Shown: one piece after another, positions 1 to 7,067 of the stretch | Layout: the number at the start of each line of letters is the position of its first letter | Numbering within the stretch: the stretch's first letter is position 1 | Assembly: GCA_003132905.1 (NCBI GenBank) | Contig: PKZC01000397.1 | Location: 1 to 15,450, forward strand | Source: Bryobacterales bacterium | GTDB lineage: Bacteria > Acidobacteriota > Terriglobia > Bryobacterales > Bryobacteraceae | Reading direction: 5' to 3' | Length of the DNA stretch: 15,450 nucleotides | Position numbers and translations under genes: made by a program | Notes under the pieces: generated by a model | What the model saw: the letters and a program-made list of their open reading frames with translations, nothing else | Databases searched by the model: none | What the model was told of the DNA's origin: nothing

Positions 1-178
1 TCACGGTGTTGTGTCCATCATTGCCGCCCGCCATGAAAATACATACCAGCGCCTGATAATTAGAGCCGGCCGCGAGCGCATTCATCTCGCCGAACTTGGA
101 CATGGCGCCGATTGCGCCCAAGGCCGTGACCGATTTGAGCGTGTCCTGCAAGAAGCTACGTCTGGATCGTATGAGCAT
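1..178 (-). CDS. DUF1501 family exported protein, N-terminal part only
   Basis: The first 59 codons of a minus-strand gene are visible before it leaves the window. The start ATG is at 178-176, with an AAAGGA-type ribosome site about 10 bases upstream. The N-terminus carries a twin-arginine motif (SRRSFLQ, residues 5-11) followed by a hydrophobic stretch (about 18-26), so Tat export is likely. Residues 41-56 (YQALVCIFMAGGNDGH) match the opening of DUF1501 proteins, a sulfatase-like/alkaline-phosphatase-fold family, where a hydrophobic strand runs into GGNDG. The gene starts 29 bases after the stop of the DUF1800 gene, on the same strand. DUF1800-DUF1501 pairs are a common operon arrangement, often seen in Acidobacteria, Planctomycetes and related phyla. 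The biochemical role of the pair is not settled. The remaining several hundred residues lie outside the window. Confidence 0.85.
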   Translation of the reverse strand, partial: MLIRSRRSFLQDTLKSVTALGAIGAMSKFGEMNALAAGSNYQALVCIFMAGGNDGHNTV

Positions 179-207
179 GATTGTTTTTTCCTTTGGTTCG
201 GCAGCCG

Positions 208-3200
208 TTAGTGCCACACGTTGTAATAGTTCGAGGCCACGATTAGATAGAAGGCGGTCTGCACCTGGCGCAATGCTCCGCCGGTCTCGCCCTCCACCGC
301 CGTCAGAATGATTTGCTTCATCGCGGACGGCATCACGCCGCGAGTGAGCGCGAGATCGAGAGCGTCCACCATCGCAGAGGGCGAAGTGGTGACGAGCGTG
401 ACGAAAGGCGTAAAATCGACCGTCATTCCGGGACCGTAGGTCTGCACGGGATTCGAATAGTTGTTGAAGACGTTCGAAATCAGATTGGCGCGATAGAGCG
501 ATGAGTAAGTGTTGAAAATCTGGAACTCGCCGCCTTTGAGCGTGGTTTGGGGAATGCCGTAGCTGGGAGAATAGTAATTAAAGACGCTGGCCGGATTGAA
601 GATGTCCTGCCCCATGTTCGCCAGATCGTAGGAAAAGTAATTCTGGTCGTTCATGCTGCCGTTCAAGGCGCGCACGACGCCGGCAAGATAGAGAGCCGGT
701 TCCTGCAAATGGCCGTCGGTGCTCTGGTCGTTTGCGCCGTCATCGTTGGCGCGAGCTTCGGGGTCGAGCAAGATGGCCGCGAGAACCGCCTGCATGTCGC
801 CTCGGACGCCTTGCCCGTTGTTCGCAAAAGCCGCGGACACGCGAGCCACATAAGCGGGACTTGGATTGCTCTTCACCAAATGCTGGATCAGCTCCTTGCC
901 GATAAACGGACCCACGTTGGAATGGCCGAATAAGTTGTCCAGCGCTTGCGAAAGATCCGCTTGCGGCGTCAGTCCTGCCGGGGCAATGTATGGCGACGTT
1001 CCATTGCCGTTGACGAAGTCTGGCAGCAGCGTCTTCGATCCGGAATCATGGAAGGCCGGAACGGACACCATAGGCTGCGTAGGATCGGCGTTACCGTCGA
1101 TGGTTCCACCCCAGTTAACAGGCGTTCCGTTGGATTGCGCGTAGGTCCAGCCAGTGAACACGCGCGCCAACTCCGTTACGTTGCTCTGGTTGTAGGTGGC
1201 AAGGGGATTGCCGCTGGCATCCGTCTGGCGTGAACCGTCCGGATTGAGCAGCGCGGTGCCGACGGAGAAGAGCTGCATGATTTCGCGCGCGTAGTTTTCG
1301 TTCGCCACTGTTCCCTCTGCGGGATTGGCCGCCGCGTTGTTGGCCATGTTGAGGTAATCGCCCATGGACGCGCTCAGCGTCACGTCGCCCAGGATTTGCC
1401 GGTAGTTGGTAAACGCGTCGTTCAGGAGCAGTTCCTCAAACGGCACCACGTCGGGATCGAAATTCAGGGTCGACATCGAAATCACCGCGATCTGGCTTAA
1501 TGCGAAGGCGACACGCTGGCGAAGCTGGTCCGGATTGGTGACGGCGTTGGCGAGGAAGCGATTGGGAAGACCGCCCTGGTTGGTCAGATTGGGGCCTTGA
1601 TAGTTGGAGACCTTCGGCATGGCGAACTGTTCGTTCAGCCAGGCCTGGAAACCGATGGCCTGGATGTGAACCGCGTCGGCCGTGGTGGGTCCAAATGCGG
1701 CCTGTTGGAGGAAGCGCCGGGCCGCGGCGGCCGAGACCAGGACCGTTCCACCTGTGAGCGTCACGGTATCGGTGCCGGATTGGTTGTTGGTTCCTGAGGC
1801 CGTGATCGTAACGGTGCTTGACGACGGCATCGTCGTGGGTGCGGTGAAAAGGCCGGCCGGTGTGATGGTGCCTGCCGAAGCGGTCCAGGTCACGGAAGTT
1901 TGTCCCGATGCCGTGAATTGTTGCGTTGCTCCCAGGGCGACGGATGCGGTGAGCGGGGAGACGGTGATCGGTCCGCCGAGCGGTTGCGTAAGCGTTACGG
2001 TGGCGGAACCCGATTGATTATTCGTCCCGGACGCAGTGATCGTGACGGTGCTCGACGAAGGCATCGTCGTGGGCGCGGTGAAAAGGCCAGCCGATGTGAT
2101 GGTGCCTGCCGAAGCGGTCCAGGTCAAGGAGGTTTGCCCCGATGCAGTGAATTGTTGGCTAGCTCCCAGGGCGACGGATGCAGTGGACGGGGAAACTGTG
2201 ATCGGTCCGCCGAGCGGTTGCGTGAGCGTTACGGTAACGGAACCCGATTGATTATTCGTCCCGGACGCCGTAATCGTGACGGTGCTGGACGAAGGCATCG
2301 TCGCGGGTGCGGTGAATAGCCCAGACGACGTGATGGTGCCTGCCGAAGCGGCCCACGTAACTGAAGTTTGTCCCGAGGCTGTGAATTGTTGCGTCGCTCC
2401 CAGGGCGACGGATGCAGTGAGCGGGGAGACGGTGATCGGTCCGCCGAGCGGCTGCGTGAGCGTCACGGTCGCGGTGCCCGATTGATTATTGGTACCGGAC
2501 GCCGTGATCGTCACGGTGCTCGACGACGGCATCGTCGTGGGTGCGGTGAAAAGGCCGGCCGGTGTGATGGCGCCTGCCGAAGCGGTCCACGTCACTGAAC
2601 TTTGTCCCGATGCTGTGAATTTCTGCGTCGCTCCCAACGCGACAGATGCAGTCGTCGGCGAAACCGTGATGGGTCCTCCGTCATGTCCAGAGACGAAAGT
2701 CGCGCTGATGCTGTTGGAATATGTCGATCCGGGATTTTTCACCTTGAACACAACAGCGCCAGGCGTTCCCTGGTATCCGCTGGCGACCAATTGCGTTGCG
2801 GTGAGCGACGTAATGCTGATCTCATTTGGACCCGCAAGCAACTGCGCTCCGGGTTGGAAGCCACTGCCGGTCACGGTGACCGTGTAAGTGAGGTGCGAGC
2901 CGATCGGAATAGGATTGGGCGAGATCGACGTCAATGTGGGACCGGACGGTTCCACCAGCACATAGGTGAGGCCGATGGTTTTCCCATCGGCGCCGGTGGC
3001 CAGGACGCTTACCGGGTTTTGGGCGGGCGGGACTGCCGGAGCGGTATAGAGCCCGGTGGCATTGATAGTGCCCAGCTTCGGATTGTTCGTACCCATCCCC
3101 GACAACGACCACGTGACATCGTTATTCGCGAGCCCGCTTACGGTAGCCGTGAATTGTTGCGTAAGCCCTACGCCGATAAAAGGGTTTTTGGGCGTGACCG

Positions 3201-3288
3201 TGATGGTCTGAGCTTGTACGGCGCTAACAAAGAGCGATGTGAGCAGTACCAGACAAGAGCCACGTGGCAGTTTGGTCATAAAGTTCAT
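208..3288 (-). CDS. DUF1800 family exported protein with Ig-like and IPT/TIG N-terminal repeats
   Basis: This is a 1026-residue exported protein. A Sec signal peptide covers residues 1-26 (cleavage after VQA). It is followed by an Ig-like segment (about 28-112), an IPT/TIG-like segment (about 117-199, containing SPNPIPIGS and TVTGSGFQPGAQL), and four near-identical 78-residue Ig-like units (204-513). The DUF1800 domain follows from about 520 to the C-terminus. DUF1800 hallmarks are ARRFLQQAAFGPT (523-535), NENYAREIMQLFSVG (663-677), ELARVFTGW (706-714), FIGKELIQHLVKS (795-807) and FNPASVFNYYSPSY (897-910). DUF1800 proteins are typically about 450-600 residues, so the N-terminal half is an added surface or adhesion-like region. 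The start ATG at 3288 has only a weak ribosome site, and Met4 (3279) is an alternative. The DUF1501 gene follows after 29 bases, suggesting one transcript. The molecular function is unknown; an extracellular or periplasmic role is inferred from the export signal. Confidence 0.93.
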   Translation of the reverse strand: MNFMTKLPRGSCLVLLTSLFVSAVQAQTITVTPKNPFIGVGLTQQFTATVSGLANNDVTWSLSGMGTNNPKLGTINATGLYTAPAVPPAQNPVSVLATGADGKTIGLTYVLVEPSGPTLTSISPNPIPIGSHLTYTVTVTGSGFQPGAQLLAGPNEISITSLTATQLVASGYQGTPGAVVFKVKNPGSTYSNSISATFVSGHDGGPITVSPTTASVALGATQKFTASGQSSVTWTASAGAITPAGLFTAPTTMPSSSTVTITASGTNNQSGTATVTLTQPLGGPITVSPLTASVALGATQQFTASGQTSVTWAASAGTITSSGLFTAPATMPSSSTVTITASGTNNQSGSVTVTLTQPLGGPITVSPSTASVALGASQQFTASGQTSLTWTASAGTITSAGLFTAPTTMPSSSTVTITASGTNNQSGSATVTLTQPLGGPITVSPLTASVALGATQQFTASGQTSVTWTASAGTITPAGLFTAPTTMPSSSTVTITASGTNNQSGTDTVTLTGGTVLVSAAAARRFLQQAAFGPTTADAVHIQAIGFQAWLNEQFAMPKVSNYQGPNLTNQGGLPNRFLANAVTNPDQLRQRVAFALSQIAVISMSTLNFDPDVVPFEELLLNDAFTNYRQILGDVTLSASMGDYLNMANNAAANPAEGTVANENYAREIMQLFSVGTALLNPDGSRQTDASGNPLATYNQSNVTELARVFTGWTYAQSNGTPVNWGGTIDGNADPTQPMVSVPAFHDSGSKTLLPDFVNGNGTSPYIAPAGLTPQADLSQALDNLFGHSNVGPFIGKELIQHLVKSNPSPAYVARVSAAFANNGQGVRGDMQAVLAAILLDPEARANDDGANDQSTDGHLQEPALYLAGVVRALNGSMNDQNYFSYDLANMGQDIFNPASVFNYYSPSYGIPQTTLKGGEFQIFNTYSSLYRANLISNVFNNYSNPVQTYGPGMTVDFTPFVTLVTTSPSAMVDALDLALTRGVMPSAMKQIILTAVEGETGGALRQVQTAFYLIVASNYYNVWH
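1750..2679 (-). repeat. Four tandem 234-bp repeats coding Ig-like units
   Basis: Inside the DUF1800 gene a 234-bp (78-codon) unit is repeated four times with exact spacing. For example, the block reading tgatggtgcctgccgaagcg on the plus strand recurs near 1861, 2095, 2329 and (with one change) 2563. Each protein unit begins GGPITVSP (residues 204, 282, 360 and 438) and contains TASVALGA, SSSTVTITASGTNNQSG and, in the first three, TVTLTQPLG. The last unit is slightly short and runs into the DUF1800 domain. Units 1 and 2 differ at about 10 of 78 residues. The constant length and very high identity suggest recent duplication or ongoing homogenisation by unequal crossing-over. Confidence 0.95.
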
Positions 3289-3416
3289 TCAATGGCTGAA
3301 GAAGGCAAGGAATCCGCGATATGCGGGTCTAAGTGAAATTCCCCGGGCTACTTTTTTGCCTTACTACCACTATTCCTTCTAAGCGGAAGGCGATTTCTTG
3401 CCGATTTAACGTCACT

Positions 3417-4349
3417 ATGGGTTCCGTTAACCTGCTGACGCGGTTTCTCGACTGTACCGATAGCGTTGAATCAGAATCGCTATTGGAACAGCTGGTTTGG
3501 GAGCAATCCGCGCCAGTGGTCGAGAAGATCGTGGCATCCAAGATCCACGGCCCCCTGGGCGAAGATGTTCGCAGCGAGGTGCTGGCCGACCTTATCTCAC
3601 GGCTGAGGGAGTGGAAGCAATCCGGAGAGCGGGAGTCGATCGTGGATTTCCGCGCTTACAGCGCCGTTGCGGCCTATCACGGCTGCGATGGCCATTATCG
3701 CCGCCTGTTCCCACAACGGCACCGGCTTGAAAACCAATTGCGTTATCTTCTGGGAAAGCACGCGCGTCTGGCCTTGTGGCTGGCACACGATGGCGAGTGG
3801 ACCTGCGGTGATAAAACATGGCGGAGCCATCAGCCATTGGCCACGGTGCATCGCAAGATTACGGTGTGGGCCAGTTCGCGCGCAGCAGCACGCGTGGTGG
3901 AAGAGATTCTGGATGAGTCTGGCGGTCCATTACCTTTCGACGATCTGATCGAGCGGGTGGCCAAACACTGGCGTATTACCGATCACGCCGCCCCGCCCGG
4001 GGAAGACTTAGCCCAGCCGACATCGAGCGTGGAAACCAAACTTACGCAGCGCGGCTGGCTGCGCCAGCTTTGGGCCGAAATCATCGCGCTGCCGGGCGCC
4101 CAGCGATCCTCGCTCCTTCTGAACATGCGAGACGAAAGCGGAGATGCGGCGCTTCCGTTATTCCCTGCTACGGGTGTTGCCAGCCGGTCACAAATCGCCT
4201 CGGTGCTCGAGATTCCGGTGGGTGAGTTGGAGCGGCTGTGGGACGGCTTGCCCCTCGACGATCTACGAATCGCGGCGCGGCTGGGAGTGACGCGGCAACA
4301 GGTGATCGACTTGCGGCGTTCGGCTCGGCTGCGGCTCAGCCGGTGTTAA
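3417..4349 (+). CDS. Sigma-70-like regulator with C-terminal helix-turn-helix (310 aa)
   Basis: Residues about 30-70 (SAPVVEKIVASKIHGPLGED, then VRSEVLADLISRLREW) resemble sigma region 2, where a helix precedes an acidic patch and a hydrophobic helix. The C-terminal segment (213-305) reads like region 4: RGWLRQLWAEIIALPGAQR, followed by a helix-turn-helix at 284-305 (IAARLGVTRQQVIDLRRSAR). The middle (90-150) has an Arg-rich block and a CGDKTW motif that I cannot place. The whole is much longer than a typical ECF factor (about 180-200 residues). I chose ATG 3417 because the longer GTG start at 3333 adds 28 residues that look unlike the rest; neither start has a strong ribosome site. The gene is divergent from the DUF1800 operon and could regulate it, but that is inference. 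It could also be a regulator that merely borrows sigma-like domains. Confidence 0.7.
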   Translation: MGSVNLLTRFLDCTDSVESESLLEQLVWEQSAPVVEKIVASKIHGPLGEDVRSEVLADLISRLREWKQSGERESIVDFRAYSAVAAYHGCDGHYRRLFPQRHRLENQLRYLLGKHARLALWLAHDGEWTCGDKTWRSHQPLATVHRKITVWASSRAAARVVEEILDESGGPLPFDDLIERVAKHWRITDHAAPPGEDLAQPTSSVETKLTQRGWLRQLWAEIIALPGAQRSSLLLNMRDESGDAALPLFPATGVASRSQIASVLEIPVGELERLWDGLPLDDLRIAARLGVTRQQVIDLRRSARLRLSRC

Positions 4350-4384
4350 TTTAGGAATCCAGTCCAAGTGGGTGCTTGGGTACT

Positions 4385-4600
4385 TTATCGCGGGGAAGTG
4401 GCCGGTTGGGCGAGAGTAGGGTCAGATTGAGGATCCATTCTATCGGTAAAGAGGACCAAGAAGATGACTGCAAAAATCCGCAAGGAGCGCCAGAGATATA
4501 CGACGCAAGCTAACGTGATGATGGTACTGCCGACAAGCAAGATGCTACGCCTTCTGCCCTCCGCCCACGGGTTCCGACGCTTGCGCTCTGACGGCGGCAT
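4385..4600 (-). CDS. Small membrane protein, 71 aa (last gene of DUF3300 operon)
   Basis: A short gene begins at ATG 4600-4598, 8 bases after the stop of the preceding small gene. An AGGA ribosome site overlaps that stop codon, which suggests coupled translation. The product has a basic N-terminus (MPPSERKRRN, then GRRR), a hydrophobic stretch at about 19-36 and a second at about 41-52 (RIFAVIFLVLF). It ends in a polar, Pro-rich tail. This fits a one- or two-helix inner-membrane protein with a cytoplasmic positive N-terminus. A longer reading from 4780 overlaps the upstream gene and is not needed. I do not recognise the family. Its place as the fourth gene behind DUF3300 and DUF2950 is the only functional hint. 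Confidence 0.6.
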   Translation of the reverse strand: MPPSERKRRNPWAEGRRRSILLVGSTIITLACVVYLWRSLRIFAVIFLVLFTDRMDPQSDPTLAQPATSPR

Positions 4601-4608
4601 GGCTTTTC

Positions 4609-4836
4609 CTATTCTAGGCCCAAGGGGTGCTTTGGCACTTCGTCGCGCAAATCGCGCGGCTTCCGAAACACGCTCCCGACCAGATAAATGACCAGCGCAA
4701 GCAGCAGAACGGAAAGCGTCATAGTGCCCGCCAGCCACCAATGCGATTCGTAGCGCCATTGCCGCGAGATACGGACCCACAACAAGGCGAGTACGAAAAC
4801 GCTCAAAACCAGGCGGAGAAGCTTACGCAGGGACAT
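4609..4836 (-). CDS. Small membrane protein, 75 aa, downstream of DUF2950
   Basis: The gene begins at ATG 4836-4834, 26 bases after the DUF2950 stop, with a modest purine-rich site (AGGCGAAG) just upstream. The protein has two clear hydrophobic segments, about residues 6-22 (LLRLVLSVFVLALLWV) and 35-56 (LAGTMTLSVLLLALVIYLVG). They are joined by a polar, aromatic loop (SRQWRYESHWW), and a short charged tail follows (FRKPRDLRDEV). This predicts a hairpin in the inner membrane with both ends on the same side. No known family is recognised. Same strand, short spacing and a second small membrane gene right behind it support it being a real member of the DUF3300-DUF2950 transcript. Confidence 0.65.
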   Translation of the reverse strand: MSLRKLLRLVLSVFVLALLWVRISRQWRYESHWWLAGTMTLSVLLLALVIYLVGSVFRKPRDLRDEVPKHPLGLE

Positions 4837-4862
4837 TCTTCGCCTATTCTAATCGAGTTGTT

Positions 4863-5717
4863 TTAGTCTACGGGGACCCAGGAACGGTCGGGATCGTAGC
4901 TGGTAACCGGCATCGCCGGATGTGCGGCGCGATCCTTCTCATAAACCGTGCCATCCTGATTCACGATGAAGGTATGAATACCGGTGACGCCGTAGGTGGC
5001 CGGCCAAGCCACCAGCGCGAATCCGCCGATCATCGCCTTGCCAAGCATATAAGGATGCTGTCCGCCGGGAGCGTTCGGGCCTTGTTCCTTCAACACCCGA
5101 AAAAAGTAGCCGTGATAGGGCTGCGTGGGATTTGCTCCGGCCGCCTGCGCGAACTCTTTAGGAACTTCCGAACTTGCGACCGTTTCCGCGTACTCGGACG
5201 TGCCCGCCGCGGATCGCTTTTTAGCGGCATAGGATTGCTGCACACCGACGTAGGCGGCGCAGGCCTGGATTGCATCCAGCTCGTTGGCGCCCAGCTGGCG
5301 CGCGCGAACTTCCACGGCCCCACGCTCGGGATCGAAATGCCATTTTTCGCCTGCGTGGAGCAGCGGAATTGGAAATGGCCATTCCTGGTCGCCGATCAGG
5401 AGAACCATCACGTGCGAATTCATCGACGATTTTTCAAGGTGATGCTTCTCGGTGGCGATCTTTGCGAACTCTTGACGCTCGGCTGCATCTTGCTTCGGAT
5501 CGCCAGAGGTGAGTATTCCCTTTGCCGACGATCCCAAGACCGCGCGGAGCGTCGCGGTGTCGTTTTGCGATGCAGCATCGAGCAAAGCCTGAGTCGCCGC
5601 TTCGGGAGTGTCAAATGTTTTTTGAGGCTCCGAGGTTTTATGCGGCGCGGGCTTCTGCTGCGCATACACGACGCCAACGGTTGCGATCACAATAATGCTG
5701 AAGAGTTTTGTCGTCAT
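4863..5717 (-). CDS. DUF2950 family exported protein (284 aa)
   Basis: The start at ATG 5717 is well supported by GGAGGT at 5721-5726, and it lies one base after the TAA of the DUF3300 gene. A longer in-frame reading from 5807 would run through the Gly-rich DUF3300 end and is rejected. Residues 1-20 form a Sec signal peptide (LFSIIVIATVGVVYAQ). Family features are KTFDTPEAATQALLDAA (33-49), EWPFPIPLL (112-120), PYHGYFFRVLKEQGPNAPGG (200-219), GKAMIGGFALVAWPATYG (226-243) and FIVNQDGTVYEKD (250-262). DUF2950 is a periplasmic or secreted family of unknown function that is repeatedly found next to DUF3300. The central stretch (165-195) is short and lacks the GLYWP-like block I expect in this family. 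Translation is probably coupled to DUF3300. Confidence 0.9.
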   Translation of the reverse strand: MTTKLFSIIVIATVGVVYAQQKPAPHKTSEPQKTFDTPEAATQALLDAASQNDTATLRAVLGSSAKGILTSGDPKQDAAERQEFAKIATEKHHLEKSSMNSHVMVLLIGDQEWPFPIPLLHAGEKWHFDPERGAVEVRARQLGANELDAIQACAAYVGVQQSYAAKKRSAAGTSEYAETVASSEVPKEFAQAAGANPTQPYHGYFFRVLKEQGPNAPGGQHPYMLGKAMIGGFALVAWPATYGVTGIHTFIVNQDGTVYEKDRAAHPAMPVTSYDPDRSWVPVD

Positions 5718-5718
5718 A

Positions 5719-6939
5719 TTACCTCCGGCCTCCACCACCACCACGGGATCCACCACCGCCACCGCCGCCACCACGGAACCCGCCGCCTCCTCCGCCGCCG
5801 AAGCCACCGGAGCGAGGCATGCTGGAGAATCCGTGATCGCTCTGCATGCGCGTTACGCCGCCATTTTGGATTCCGCCAAAAGCGCTATGACCCCCTTGGG
5901 CGGGGCGCGATGAAAAGCCACCTTCGGCGCGACCGGCTTCGCCACGTCCGCCTTCGACGCCGCGAGATCCTTCGGCCCCCCGAATTGCCTGGTTGCCGCG
6001 GAACCCGGCCGTTCCACGCACTCCAGCCGAGCCTCCGAACCGGCTAGCGACGGCGCGATTCGAATAGGGGACACCCCCGCGATGAGCGGGATCATGTGCC
6101 CATACACCGCCTAAGCCGCGATGGAAATCGTTAAATCCATACCGATGGAAGAAATTACCGTTCAAGAGGATTCGACCCCCGAACCAATCGGGCCCCCATC
6201 CCCATCCAAACCCGCCCCACAAACCCCAGCCGCCGCCAAAATAGAGGCCGAGATCGATGCCGGGGAAAAACGAGAAGCCGACGTCGAGGCCAGGATAGAA
6301 AAGCGGAGGATAGTAACCATACACCGGCGGACCCCAAACCCATGCGGGATTGTAATTCGGGACATACACTTCCTCCGGATTGGGAGGCGCAATGTCTATC
6401 GCCGTCTGACCGTTTTGGTTCTGGGTGGTCACGGTTTCTTGCGGAGTGGATTGCAGCTTGCCGTTCGCCTGCGCCTTGGCACGCAACTGTTGGACCGCAT
6501 GCATGACGTCCGGTTGTTGGGCTAGAAAAGCGTTGCCCAAATCTGTGGTCCAGCGAATATCCTGATTCAATCGCCCCAGTACATCCGGAAAGGCAACCAG
6601 AGCTTGAACGCTGGGATCCCAGTTTTGCTGGCGTGCGGCATCCATGAGCTGCTGCCCCCGGAGGTTGCGGTTCTGTTGCAACCACTGCTGGGCCTCAACC
6701 ACTTCGATCGGATATGTGCTTGCAGCCAGGATCTGGCTGAGCAGATTATCGGGATAAAGAGCGATCGGCGCAACCAGGTCCTGCAGCTGCTCAGGATTGA
6801 GCGGTTGCGCTGGAGGGGCCGTTTGTCCCGGTTGTGGAGCCTGATCGCCCTGAGGCGCCGGCGGGGGCCCCTGTCCAAATAATGCGGCTGCCAACGCAAG
6901 TGACAAACTAACGGTGGTGGCCAGCCTGAAGATTTTCAT
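5719..6939 (-). CDS. DUF3300 family exported protein with Gly-rich tail (406 aa)
   Basis: I chose the start at ATG 6939 because it gives a clean signal peptide (MKIFRLATTVSLSLALAAAL, cleaved near FGQG) and has AGGAGG at 6952-6957. The longer GTG start at 6975 would put 12 basic residues ahead of it. A Pro/Gln-rich spacer (25-46) precedes the DUF3300 core: LVAPIALYPDNLLSQILAAS (55-74), VVEAQQWLQQN (80-90), WDPSVQALVAFPDVLGRL (107-124) and an aromatic region (195-260) with EEVYVPNYNPAWVWG. The last 130 residues are Gly/Arg/Ser-rich and end in poly-Gly runs (GGGGGGGFRGGGGGGGG), so the C-terminus is probably disordered. The family is exported and of unknown function. It is the first gene of a four-gene transcript with DUF2950 and two small membrane proteins. 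Confidence 0.93.
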   Translation of the reverse strand: MKIFRLATTVSLSLALAAALFGQGPPPAPQGDQAPQPGQTAPPAQPLNPEQLQDLVAPIALYPDNLLSQILAASTYPIEVVEAQQWLQQNRNLRGQQLMDAARQQNWDPSVQALVAFPDVLGRLNQDIRWTTDLGNAFLAQQPDVMHAVQQLRAKAQANGKLQSTPQETVTTQNQNGQTAIDIAPPNPEEVYVPNYNPAWVWGPPVYGYYPPLFYPGLDVGFSFFPGIDLGLYFGGGWGLWGGFGWGWGPDWFGGRILLNGNFFHRYGFNDFHRGLGGVWAHDPAHRGGVPYSNRAVASRFGGSAGVRGTAGFRGNQAIRGAEGSRGVEGGRGEAGRAEGGFSSRPAQGGHSAFGGIQNGGVTRMQSDHGFSSMPRSGGFGGGGGGGFRGGGGGGGGSRGGGGGRR

Positions 6940-6977
6940 ACGTATTCCCGGCCTCCTTCGGGCTAAACAACGCACCC

Positions 6978-7006
6978 ACTATATATGATGCCTCACAGCG
7001 TCTAGA
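6978..7006 (-). promoter_or_regulatory. Putative sigma-70-type promoter for the DUF3300 operon
   Basis: Read on the minus strand, TATAGT (6983-6978, five of six matches to the -10 consensus) follows TCTAGA (7006-7001, three of six matches to -35) after a 17-base spacer. Transcription would start near 6970, giving an untranslated leader of about 30 bases that contains the AGGAGG site at 6957-6952. The location in the divergent gap between the DUF3300 operon and the multicopper oxidase fits. The -35 match is weak, so this is only a candidate. Confidence 0.35.
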
Positions 7007-7067
7007 GTTCCGAAGGAATTGTTACGATGCGGGTAACTGCGTAGCCGCCGGGTACGCCACTTCGGCC

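Noticed and set aside
1682..2887. Several plus-strand open frames across the Ig-repeat region, themselves repetitive
   Set aside because: They mirror the 234-bp repeat of the minus-strand DUF1800 gene, have no ribosome sites and encode low-complexity Arg/Gly/Val-rich sequence.
4364..4379. Inverted repeat CCAAG...CTTGG between two convergent genes as a terminator
   Set aside because: Only five paired bases, a six-base loop and no T-run; not enough for a terminator call.
4920..6525. Long plus-strand frames (to 375 codons) opposite DUF2950 and DUF3300
   Set aside because: They are His/Arg-rich antisense readings of two strongly supported minus-strand genes.
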